NCBI GenBank assembly: GCA_050260215.1
Contig: JBLNBU010000255.1
Location: forward strand, 1-21,096
From: JBLNBU01 sp050260215
GTDB lineage: Bacteria; Pseudomonadota; Alphaproteobacteria; Rhodospirillales; Magnetospirillaceae
Direction: 5' to 3'
Length of the DNA: 21,096 bases
Below the pieces are notes generated by a model. It was not told the DNA's origin and did no database searches. It saw only the letters and a program-made list of their open reading frames with translations. Positions 6,355-14,253 of this stretch are shown piece after piece (the stretch's first letter is position 1; each line of letters starts with the position of its first letter). The translations under genes and the position numbers were made by a program.

Positions 6355-9213
6355 ATGTCGCAATTCGCCGACAACGGCCTGGAAACCGCAATCCATCTGG
6401 CCGAGGACACCTGTGCCCGGGAACCGATCCACGCACCGGGCGCCATCCAGGGCCATGGGGTGGTGCTGGTGTTCGCCGCCGACGGAACGACCCTGCTGGC
6501 GGCCAGCGACAATGTGGGCAAGGCATGCCCGGGATTCGACCGCACGCGCCCGTTCGACTGGCTGCCGGCGCCGGCCGCCCGCCTGCTGGCCGACTTGCGT
6601 GACCAGGCCGAAGCAGACGAGAGCGCCCAAACCGTCGACCTGCCCGGGCTGGGGCCGCGCCACATTCATTGCTTCCGGGCCGGCGCGTGCCTGGGGCTGG
6701 AATTCGAGATCGCCGAGCCTGCCCCCGGCGACGGCACGGCCGCCACCGTGCCCAGCCGGCTGGCCGCGATCGTCCGCCGGTTCGGCACTGCGGCGGGCAT
6801 GGATGACCTTGCCGCCCTGCTGGTCGGGCAGGTGCGCTCGGCGACCGGCTTCGACCGCATCCTGCTCTATCGGTTCAGCGAGGCCGGCCACGGCGAGGTG
6901 ATCGCCGAGGCGCTCGCCCCCGACTGGGACCAGTCGCTGCTGGGACTGCATTTCCCGGCCTCGGACATCCCGGCCCAGGCGCGCGCCCTGTACTGCCGCG
7001 TCCACGCCCGCTGGACTCCATCGCGCGAGCATGAGCGCGTCGAGTTGTCTCCGCCGTCCGCCCCCGGCACCGGCGAGCCGTTCGACCTCACCTTCAGCAG
7101 CCTGCGCGCCGTCTCGCCCATCCACACCCTGTACCAGCGCAATCTCGGCGTCGACGGGGCCATGGCGGTGTCGATCATGGTGGGCGGGTCGCTGTGGGGA
7201 CTGCTGGTCGGGCACCACCGCACCCCGCTGGCCGTCGCCCCGGTGGTGCGCGACCTGGTGGTGGCGGCGGTGGACGCCTTCGCCTTGCGGCTGGGCGCCC
7301 TGCTGATCGCCGAGGACACCCAGGTACTGGGACGCCATACCGCGCGGCTCAACCTGTTCCTCAACAAGCTGGCCGGCGCCCCCGACGCCATGGACGCCCT
7401 GTTCGCCCCGCCGCTGACGGTGGCCGAGATGTTCGAGGGCTGCAGCGGCGGCGCCATCGTCTCCGAGGACGACAACCACGCCCTGCACTTCCGCACCGCC
7501 GGCGACACGCCGCCCGCCGACGAGATCGTCCATCTGCTGGAATGGCTGCGGGCGTATTCACCGGCGCCGCTGGTCCACACCGATTGCATATCGTCGATCT
7601 ATCCCGCCTTCGCCGCCTACGCGTCGGTGGCCAGCGGCGTGCTGGTGGCCTTCCTCGGCGAGGACCGCCGCCAGGCGATCTTGTGGTTCCGCCCCGAACT
7701 GGTCCGGGAAGTCCAGTGGGGCGGCCGGCCGGAAAAGACCTTGTCGCCGGATGGCGCCACCTGGCTGCCGCGGCGCTCGTTCGACCGCTGGATCGAGCAG
7801 GTCCACGGCCATTCCGCCCGCTGGCTGCCCCAGGAACTTCATGTCGCCTCGATCTTCGGCACCGCCATCTCGAAGGTCATCCTTCGCCAGAACCGGCGCA
7901 TCCGCGACCTCAACAGCGAGGTCGAGCGCTTCTTGTGGGTGTCGTCCCACCACCTGCGCGAGGCGCCCCGGCGCATCTCGATCGGCTGCGACCTGTTGCG
8001 CCGGCGCTGCAGCGACGAGCAGTACGCCCAGATCCAGGACATCGTCGCCGACATCCGCGGCAACGCCCGCAGCATGGACACCCGGTTGCGGGGGCTGCTG
8101 GACTATTCCGAGTTCGGCCACGTCGCCGACAAGGTGCTGCCGGTTCCCCTGGCCGCCGCCGTCGCCGCGGCCGAAGCCGCCCTGTCGTCGGTGGTCGCCC
8201 AGCACCAGGCCAACATCCGGGTCCTGGGCGAGCTGCCGGTGGTCAGCGGCGATGCGCGCGCCCTGCAGTTCGTGTTCGAGCGGCTGATCGACAACGCGCT
8301 GACCTATCGGTCGCAGGACCGCCGGCCCGACATCCGCATCTGGGCGGAAGCGCACGAGGCCGACTGGATCATCTCGGTGACCGACAACGGCATCGGCATC
8401 GAGTCCGAATTCCACGAGAGGGTGTTCGGCCTGTTCGAGCGGCTTCATCCCAACGACCACGACGGCAACGGCGTCGGCATGGGCCTGACCTTGTGCCGGC
8501 GCATCATCGAGCGCCTGGGTGGCCGGATCTGGCTGACCTCGACACCCTTCATCGGGACCACCGTATGCTTCCAGCTGCCCGGGGCCGGCCACGGCGCCCC
8601 GGAGCAGGCAAGCACCGGCAGCGTCAATCTTGCCGGCCTGTTGCGCGACGCCACGCGCTCGCTGCACGACGGGATCAAGACGACGCCGCTGATGGCGCCC
8701 CTGAACGAGGGCCGGGTCAGCGTGCCGGAATACCGCCGCGCGCTGGCGGCCCTTTACGGCTTCTATCGCCCCGCCGAGGACCTGGTCTTCACGCGCCACG
8801 CCGACGTGGCGACGACGCTGGGCGTGGTGCCGAAGACGCCCGCGCTGTTCCGCGACCTCGAGAACCTGGGAATGGGCAAGGACGAGATCGAGCGGCTGCC
8901 CCTCTGCGAGGAGGTGCCGGGGGTGGCCGATGCGGATGCGGCCCTCGGCTTCTTCTATGTCCTCGAGGGCGCGACCCTCGGCGGCCAGATCGTGCTCAGG
9001 CGCGTGGCCCATTGCCTGGGGCCACTGCAGGAGACCGCCACCTCGTTCCACAATTTCCACGGCGACCACGCCGGGCCCCACTGGCGCGCCTTCATCGCCC
9101 GGGCGGTCGAGCGCGCCGGGTCGCGGCCGCAGGCCCAGCAGGCGGCAGTCGCCTGCGCGGTGGAGGCGTTCATGGCGCTGACCGAGTGGCTGAAACGGGA
9201 TCAGCAAGGATGA
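6355..9213 (+). CDS. bphP: Bacteriophytochrome histidine kinase fused to heme oxygenase (BphP3-BphO)
   Basis: The protein is 952 aa and soluble. PAS2 carries Cys20 (CAREPIHAPGAIQGHG) for biliverdin attachment. GAF has HFPASDIPAQAR (Asp204), SPIHTLY and WGLLVGHH. PHY has WFRPE and PRRSFDRW. HisKA is of the Cph1 type, with His532 in VSSHHLREAPRRI, which deviates from the usual SHDLxEPLR. The ATPase has Asn647 (LIDNALTYRS), TDNGIGIE and GVGMGL. After a short linker (about 743-757), residues 758-952 form a full-length bacterial heme oxygenase. It has LLRDATRSLHDG, with His771 the probable proximal heme ligand, and YVLEGATLGGQIVLRR as the glycine-bearing distal helix. Heme oxygenase opens heme to biliverdin, the chromophore of these photoreceptors. 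No separate heme oxygenase gene is seen in the window. No frameshift or stop lies between the parts. Confidence 0.94.
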   Translation: MSQFADNGLETAIHLAEDTCAREPIHAPGAIQGHGVVLVFAADGTTLLAASDNVGKACPGFDRTRPFDWLPAPAARLLADLRDQAEADESAQTVDLPGLGPRHIHCFRAGACLGLEFEIAEPAPGDGTAATVPSRLAAIVRRFGTAAGMDDLAALLVGQVRSATGFDRILLYRFSEAGHGEVIAEALAPDWDQSLLGLHFPASDIPAQARALYCRVHARWTPSREHERVELSPPSAPGTGEPFDLTFSSLRAVSPIHTLYQRNLGVDGAMAVSIMVGGSLWGLLVGHHRTPLAVAPVVRDLVVAAVDAFALRLGALLIAEDTQVLGRHTARLNLFLNKLAGAPDAMDALFAPPLTVAEMFEGCSGGAIVSEDDNHALHFRTAGDTPPADEIVHLLEWLRAYSPAPLVHTDCISSIYPAFAAYASVASGVLVAFLGEDRRQAILWFRPELVREVQWGGRPEKTLSPDGATWLPRRSFDRWIEQVHGHSARWLPQELHVASIFGTAISKVILRQNRRIRDLNSEVERFLWVSSHHLREAPRRISIGCDLLRRRCSDEQYAQIQDIVADIRGNARSMDTRLRGLLDYSEFGHVADKVLPVPLAAAVAAAEAALSSVVAQHQANIRVLGELPVVSGDARALQFVFERLIDNALTYRSQDRRPDIRIWAEAHEADWIISVTDNGIGIESEFHERVFGLFERLHPNDHDGNGVGMGLTLCRRIIERLGGRIWLTSTPFIGTTVCFQLPGAGHGAPEQASTGSVNLAGLLRDATRSLHDGIKTTPLMAPLNEGRVSVPEYRRALAALYGFYRPAEDLVFTRHADVATTLGVVPKTPALFRDLENLGMGKDEIERLPLCEEVPGVADADAALGFFYVLEGATLGGQIVLRRVAHCLGPLQETATSFHNFHGDHAGPHWRAFIARAVERAGSRPQAQQAAVACAVEAFMALTEWLKRDQQG

Positions 9214-9431
9214 CGCAGGCCGGCGCCCCCCTTCCAACCGCCGTAAGCATAGGCCATAAGGCATAACTTCTCACTTGAACGGGCGGCGCGCCCAATCTAC
9301 GGTCAAACACACTATTGACTGGTTCAACCAGCTTACGTCCGTAGATGGCGGTTGGACGGACGGAGCGACGAAGGACCTGGCACCAGCAGGAAACTGAAGA
9401 CCCCATCGTTTTTCTTGCGCGGTGTCTGGTC
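9214..9431 (+). promoter_or_regulatory. Intergenic region upstream of the PAS-GGDEF-EAL gene, with a short palindrome
   Basis: The 218-bp spacer contains CTGGTTCAACCAG at 9319-9331, a perfect palindrome with 6-bp arms and one central base. It overlaps a TTGACT (9315-9320) that could act as a -35. No good -10 follows at 16-18 bp. This would suit an operator, but nothing identifies the regulator. Confidence 0.4.
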
Positions 9432-12400
9432 ATGGCTAAAGCACGCAACGCCCCAGATCCTCCAAAGAATTCAGAGCGTCAGTTCGAGCGGCTGGTCCGC
9501 TGCATCCCGGACGGCCTTTACACCCTGCGGTTCAACGCCGCGGGCGAAATGGCATTCACTTATGTCAGCGCACGCCTGTGCCAGATTCTTGGCATCAATG
9601 GCCACGACCTGTTGACTGACTCCGGGTTGGCCTTTGCGTCGGTCCACCCCGACGACCTGGCTGGACTGGTCCAGGCGAACGAGCGCGCCCGCCAGGCGCT
9701 CACGCCCTTCTTTTGGGAAGGCCGCTTCCTGGTGCGCGGCGAGCTTCGGTGGATACGCATCTCGTCGGAACCGACGCCGCTGCCGGGTGGCGGCAGCGAG
9801 TGGAGCGGCATCGTCAGCGATACCACAGACTACAAGAAGGCCCTGGTGGCGCATCACGAGCAGAAAACTCGCATGCAGGCCATTTTCAACGGGGCGACGG
9901 ACGGAATCATTCTTGCCGACGTCAACACCCGCCGGTTCGTCGACGTCAACGACACCATCTGCTCGATGCTCGGCTACAGCCGCGAAGAAATGCTGCAACT
10001 GGGGGTGGACGACATTCATCCCAAAGCGGAAATGCCCCGGGTGATCGAAGGGTTCCTGCGCCAGGCCCGGGGCGAGGTCAAGGTGGTCGAGCAACCGGTG
10101 CAGCGCAATGACGGCTCGGTCTTCTCCGCCGATGTCAGCGTCGTTCCCGTCGAGATCGACGGGCAGCCGTACATGGCCGGCTTCTTCCGCGACATCACCG
10201 AACGCAAGGCGGCCCACACGGCGCTGCAAAGCAGCGAGAAGCGCCTCAAGACCGTATTGGACACCGCCAGTGACGGCATCCACGTTCTCGACGAGAACGG
10301 ACACGTCATCTTGTGCAGCGAATCATTTGCCCGAATGCTCGGCTACACGCCGGACGAGGCCGCAAATCTCGACTTCACCGACTGGGACGCGGCCCATTCC
10401 CGGGAAGAACTGCATGCCAAGTTCCAGGCGCTCTTCGACAACGGGGCGACATTCGAGACCCTGCACCGTCGAAAGGACGGCTCGATCTTCAGCGCGGAAA
10501 TCAATGCCAACGGGATCGAGATCGACGGACGCAAATACCTCTACGCCTCCTCTCGCGACATAACGTCCAGGAAGCTTGCCGAAAACCTGCTGAAGGAAAA
10601 GACCGACCGCCTGGACGAAGCACAGCGGATTGCGAAGATCGGCAGTTGGGAACTTGACGTGCTGACCAACCACCTGACGTGGTCCAACGGGATCTTCCGC
10701 ATAACCGAACTCGATGAGACCAATGGCGCCAACTTGACGGCGTTCCTCGCGGTGATCCACCCGGATGACCGCGAGACGGTCACCGTCGCCTGGGCCCGGT
10801 CGCTGCAGGCGCGCGAGCCATACAGCATCGTCTATCGCCTGCGCACGGCGGACGGCCGCATCAAGCACGTCCACGAGCGCGGCGAGACCGACTTTGATGC
10901 CAAGGGATGGCCGCTGCGCTCACGCGGGACCTTGCAAGACATCACCGAGCAATCCGCGGCACAGGAGCGGATCCGTCTCTACGCGAAGCTTTTCGAGCAC
11001 CTGGGCGACGCGATCATCGTCACCGACCACGACAACCGCATCATCGAGGTCAACCTGGCCTTCACCAAGCTGACCGGCTACAGCCCCGAGGATGTGCGCG
11101 GGCACGATCCCAAGCTGCTCGCCTCGGGCAACACCCCGTGCGAGACCTACCAGGTGATGTGGGCTTCCCTGGCCGAGATGGACTATTGGCAGGGCGAATT
11201 GTGGGACCGCCGGAAGGACGGCTCCGTCTACCCGAAGTGGACCTCTATTTCCGCGGTGCGCGACAACGCCGGGGCGGTGACCCATTACGTCGCCAGCTTC
11301 TCCGACATCAGCGAGCGCAAGGCGGCCGAGGAACGGATGGAACGGCTGGCCCGCTACGATCCCTTGACCGGCCTGTTCAACCGCTTTGCCCTGCAGGAAC
11401 GCATGGAGCAGGCCCTGGTATCGGCCCAGCGCGACGGCACCCAGGTCGCCGTCATGCTGATCGACATGGACCGCTTCAAGCTGATCAACGACACCCTCGG
11501 CCACCAGGCCGGCGACGCACTGTTGGTCCAGGTGGCGAGGCGACTGAGCGAGGGCATCCGCGAAAGCGACATCGTCGCCCGCCTGGGCGGCGACGAATTC
11601 GTCGTGGTGCTGACCCGCATCCGGTCGGGCCTGAAGGTGGGCGTGCACATCGCCACCAAGATCCTGGAAGACCTGAATGCGCCCTATGACTTCGAGGGCT
11701 ACGAAATGCGCTCGACCCCCAGCATCGGGATCAGCGTTTTTCCCATGGACGGCGAAAACCCAGCGGAGCTGCTGAAGAACGCCGACCTGGCCATGTATCA
11801 CGCCAAATCGAACGGCAAGAACAATTACCAGTTTTTCAGCACCGCCATGAACGAAGCCACGGTGGAGCGCGTCCGGGTGGAGCTGGACTTGAGAAAGGCG
11901 CTGGTGGACAAACAGTTCGAGGTCCACTACCAGCCCCAACTTTGCACCGCCGACAGCCGGATCTGCAGTTTCGAGGCGTTGGTCCGCTGGCGCCATCCCG
12001 AGCGCGGGCTGCTGTCGCCGGCAGGCTTCATCCCCATCGCCGAGGAGACCGGCCTGATCGAGGACCTCGGAGCCTGGGTGCTGGACGAGGCGTGCCGCCA
12101 ATTGGCGGCGTGGCGCAAGGACAGCTTTGGCGGCTTGCGCGTCGCGGTCAATCTGTCCGCCCACCAGCTGCGCTCGCCCGGACTGGTCGACCTGGTTCGG
12201 CAGACCATGGACCGGCACGGCATCGGCCCCGGGGAACTGGAGTTGGAGGTGACCGAATCGGTGGCCATGAACAACCCCGAACAGGCCATCGACCAACTGA
12301 GGGCATTGCGCGACCTCGGCATCAGCCTCGCCATCGACGATTTCGGCACCGGCTATTCGTCGCTGGCCTATCTCAAGCTGCTGCCGGTGCACCTGCTGAA

Positions 12401-12659
12401 GCTGGATCGCAGCTTCGTCCACGACATCGAAACGGACAGCGACGACGCCGCCATCAGCGCCGCCACCCTGGCGCTGGCGCACAATCTCGGCCTCAAGGTG
12501 GTGGCCGAGGGGGTGGAAACGGAAGGCCAGATCCGGTTCCTGCTCGACCACCGGTGCGATTTCCTCCAGGGCTACCTGCTCGGCCGCCCGACACCGGGGG
12601 ATCAATGCTCGCTGCTGCTCGGCTCGCAAGACAAGCTGCGTTCGCTTCTCGACCTGTAG
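9432..12659 (+). CDS. Cyclic-di-GMP enzyme: five PAS domains, GGDEF and EAL
   Basis: The 1075-aa protein has no membrane segments or signal peptide. Five PAS domains follow one another over about residues 15-640. Several end in the usual junction (DITERKAA, DITSRKLA, DITEQSAA, DISERKAA). The GGDEF domain has an intact active site, GGDEF 719-723, and an RxxD inhibitory site (RESD, 710-713) exactly five residues upstream. The EAL domain has EAL 848-850, Asp969-Asp970 in DDFGTGYSS, and GVET. Both diguanylate cyclase and phosphodiesterase activity are therefore possible. Cytosolic PAS domains would sense ligand, redox state or oxygen; the ligand is unknown. I chose the ATG at 9432; an in-frame ATG at 9345 is possible, and neither has a strong ribosome-binding site. 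The stop lies 13 nt before the stop of the convergent methyltransferase gene. Confidence 0.93.
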   Translation: MAKARNAPDPPKNSERQFERLVRCIPDGLYTLRFNAAGEMAFTYVSARLCQILGINGHDLLTDSGLAFASVHPDDLAGLVQANERARQALTPFFWEGRFLVRGELRWIRISSEPTPLPGGGSEWSGIVSDTTDYKKALVAHHEQKTRMQAIFNGATDGIILADVNTRRFVDVNDTICSMLGYSREEMLQLGVDDIHPKAEMPRVIEGFLRQARGEVKVVEQPVQRNDGSVFSADVSVVPVEIDGQPYMAGFFRDITERKAAHTALQSSEKRLKTVLDTASDGIHVLDENGHVILCSESFARMLGYTPDEAANLDFTDWDAAHSREELHAKFQALFDNGATFETLHRRKDGSIFSAEINANGIEIDGRKYLYASSRDITSRKLAENLLKEKTDRLDEAQRIAKIGSWELDVLTNHLTWSNGIFRITELDETNGANLTAFLAVIHPDDRETVTVAWARSLQAREPYSIVYRLRTADGRIKHVHERGETDFDAKGWPLRSRGTLQDITEQSAAQERIRLYAKLFEHLGDAIIVTDHDNRIIEVNLAFTKLTGYSPEDVRGHDPKLLASGNTPCETYQVMWASLAEMDYWQGELWDRRKDGSVYPKWTSISAVRDNAGAVTHYVASFSDISERKAAEERMERLARYDPLTGLFNRFALQERMEQALVSAQRDGTQVAVMLIDMDRFKLINDTLGHQAGDALLVQVARRLSEGIRESDIVARLGGDEFVVVLTRIRSGLKVGVHIATKILEDLNAPYDFEGYEMRSTPSIGISVFPMDGENPAELLKNADLAMYHAKSNGKNNYQFFSTAMNEATVERVRVELDLRKALVDKQFEVHYQPQLCTADSRICSFEALVRWRHPERGLLSPAGFIPIAEETGLIEDLGAWVLDEACRQLAAWRKDSFGGLRVAVNLSAHQLRSPGLVDLVRQTMDRHGIGPGELELEVTESVAMNNPEQAIDQLRALRDLGISLAIDDFGTGYSSLAYLKLLPVHLLKLDRSFVHDIETDSDDAAISAATLALAHNLGLKVVAEGVETEGQIRFLLDHRCDFLQGYLLGRPTPGDQCSLLLGSQDKLRSLLDL

Positions 12660-12672
12660 GGCCGGCGGCTGA

Positions 12673-13284
12673 TCAGCGCCTTTGCAGCCGGCAGAACTGG
12701 AAGCGCTGGACCTTGCCCGCCGGGGTCAGGTGGTCTTCCGTCCTGGCATCGGCGAGGTCGAAGTGGCCGGCGAATTCGGCGGCAAGGCCGTCTGCGCCGT
12801 AGCGGCAGATCGGCAGCCCGCTGCAGCGCTCGGGGCCGTCGGGAGCGAAGGTGCCGATGATCGCATGGCCACCGCCCGGCACCGCGGCGGCCATGACCGC
12901 GGCATAGGCGGCGCGGTCGGCCGGGTCGGTCAGGAAATGGAAGACGGCGCGGTCGTGCCACAGGTCGAACTGCCCGGGCGGCGACCACCGCGTCACGTCG
13001 GCGACCACCCAGTCGACCAGGCCGGCCCGCTCGCCGAGGCGCCGGCGCGCCATCTCAAGCGCCGCCGCGGCGATGTCGAGCACGGTGATCGACCGCCAGC
13101 CCTGCCCCACCAATTGATCGACCAGCCGCGAGGCGCCGCCGCCCACGTCGATCATCCGCGCATCCGACGGCAGGCCGGTCTCGGCGATCAGCGCCAGCGA
13201 CACCGTCGGGCTGTCCTGGAACCAGCTGACCTCGGTTTCCGACTTGCTTTCGTACACGCCTTGCCAATGGGCCTGCCGGTCCAT
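12673..13284 (-). CDS. Class I SAM-dependent methyltransferase, substrate unknown
   Basis: The 203-aa cytosolic protein has the SAM-binding motif I, MIDVGGGASRLVD (Asp46, Gly48-50). The acidic end of strand 2 is in VLDIAAAALEMAR, and motif IV-like ADVTRW and HDRAVFHFL follow. The N-terminus HWQGVYESKSETEVSWFQ is typical of a widespread family of small bacterial methyltransferases of unknown substrate. The length is normal for that family. The ATG is preceded by GGGAGG (complement of 13291-13296) at a 6-nt spacing. The gene is convergent with the GGDEF-EAL gene and divergent from the corrinoid operon across 321 bp. A link to the corrinoid genes is possible through the shared upstream region but is not shown. 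Confidence 0.85.
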   Translation of the reverse strand: MDRQAHWQGVYESKSETEVSWFQDSPTVSLALIAETGLPSDARMIDVGGGASRLVDQLVGQGWRSITVLDIAAAALEMARRRLGERAGLVDWVVADVTRWSPPGQFDLWHDRAVFHFLTDPADRAAYAAVMAAAVPGGGHAIIGTFAPDGPERCSGLPICRYGADGLAAEFAGHFDLADARTEDHLTPAGKVQRFQFCRLQRR

Positions 13285-13605
13285 CCCTGTCCTCCCGCCG
13301 CGGTAATTCCGCCTCCATGGTCGCCGGGGCCGATCCCCACGTATTCAATCTGCCGGAGCCCGGCTGGGAAGTCACCGTGACATCGTCGTGGCCGACGCCG
13401 AAGATCGCCGCGCCCAGGCCGGCGGCATACCTTCGGTATAGCGCACCTCACCCCTGGGGTGATAAACTTCATGTGACAATCGCCCGCATGGGGATGGCGA
13501 CGTTCACGTCACGGCGAAGTCGTTCCCGTCCCTTTCCGGCGTTGCCTTTGTTCGCTTGCGCGTTCCACTGCGCCGGTCAGCGAGTTCAGCCGCGGGGCTT
13601 TGCCG
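13285..13605. promoter_or_regulatory. Divergent intergenic region with two palindromes upstream of the corrinoid operon
   Basis: This 321-bp stretch holds no convincing gene. It contains ATACCTTCGGTAT (13427-13439, 5-bp arms) and, eight bases further on, TCACCCCTGGGGTGA (13448-13462, 7-bp arms around one base). They lie about 145-180 bp from both the corrinoid gene start and the methyltransferase gene start, so they could be operators for either direction. No B12-riboswitch consensus (GCCACTG box) and no sigma-54 element was found. Confidence 0.5.
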
Positions 13606-14253
13606 ATGCGTAGACAATTCGATGCTTTGGTGGCGGCACTCATCGAAGGCGATCGCGAGCGCTCCTTGGCCCTGGTCTCGGAACTCATGGGGAACGGCTG
13701 TCGTCCGCTTGACATCGTCAGCGAGGGCATCGAGGTCGCCATGGCGGCACTCGACCGCAAATGCACCGCGGAGCAGTTCAACCTCCTGGAAATCATGCTG
13801 GCGGGGCGTGCCGTGGTGGGCGTCATCCACCAGCTGTTCCCGGCGGACATCGACATTCCCGACCCGCGGACCACGGTGGTCACCGCGGTCTTGGAAGGCG
13901 ACATCCACGACATCGGCAAATCCATTCTGAAGATCCTGCTGGCCGGGTCTCGGGTGCGGGTGGTGGATTGCGGCAAGGATGCCTCGGTGGCCTCAGTCGT
14001 CCAGGCTGTGCGCGAAAGCGGTGCTTCGGCGCTTTGCATCAGCGGGCTGATTTCCAGCATCGTGCCGCTGGTGCGCACCGTAAGGCCGGCTCTTGTCGCC
14101 GCCGGACTAGGCCAGGTCCGCGTTCTGGCCGGCGGTGCCGCACTCAAGCAGTGCTCGGCCGAAGCATTGGACGTGGACTACGTTGGCCAGACCGCCTTCG
14201 ACGCCGTCCACTACATCGGGCAACTGCCGGGGGTGGCCGATGCAGCCCATTGA
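13606..14253 (+). CDS. Corrinoid (B12-binding) methyl-carrier protein, MtaC/MtbC-like
   Basis: The 215-aa protein has an N-terminal helical cap (about 1-85) like that of methionine synthase. A Rossmann-type B12-binding domain follows (about 90-210). The cobalt-ligand motif DxHxxG is intact: Asp99, His101 and Gly104 in EGDIHDIGKS. SGLISS and LAGGAAL match the later B12-binding loops. The family carries a methyl group on cobalt between a substrate-specific methyltransferase and an acceptor methyltransferase. The ATG at 13606 has only a weak GGGG upstream; a TTG two codons earlier is possible. It is the first gene of a four-gene overlapping operon, and the next gene starts 14 nt before its stop. 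Confidence 0.92.
   Translation: MRRQFDALVAALIEGDRERSLALVSELMGNGCRPLDIVSEGIEVAMAALDRKCTAEQFNLLEIMLAGRAVVGVIHQLFPADIDIPDPRTTVVTAVLEGDIHDIGKSILKILLAGSRVRVVDCGKDASVASVVQAVRESGASALCISGLISSIVPLVRTVRPALVAAGLGQVRVLAGGAALKQCSAEALDVDYVGQTAFDAVHYIGQLPGVADAAH

Noticed and set aside
7558..9264. Long minus-strand frame over BphP3
   Set aside because: It is antisense to the kinase and heme oxygenase motifs and shows no recognisable domain.
10920..12629. Long minus-strand frame over the GGDEF-EAL gene
   Set aside because: It is antisense to intact GGDEF and EAL motifs, with biased composition and no domain.
13317..13613. 98-codon plus-strand frame upstream of the corrinoid gene
   Set aside because: It has no ribosome-binding site, no domain and biased composition. 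It covers the palindromes and overlaps the start of the corrinoid gene.
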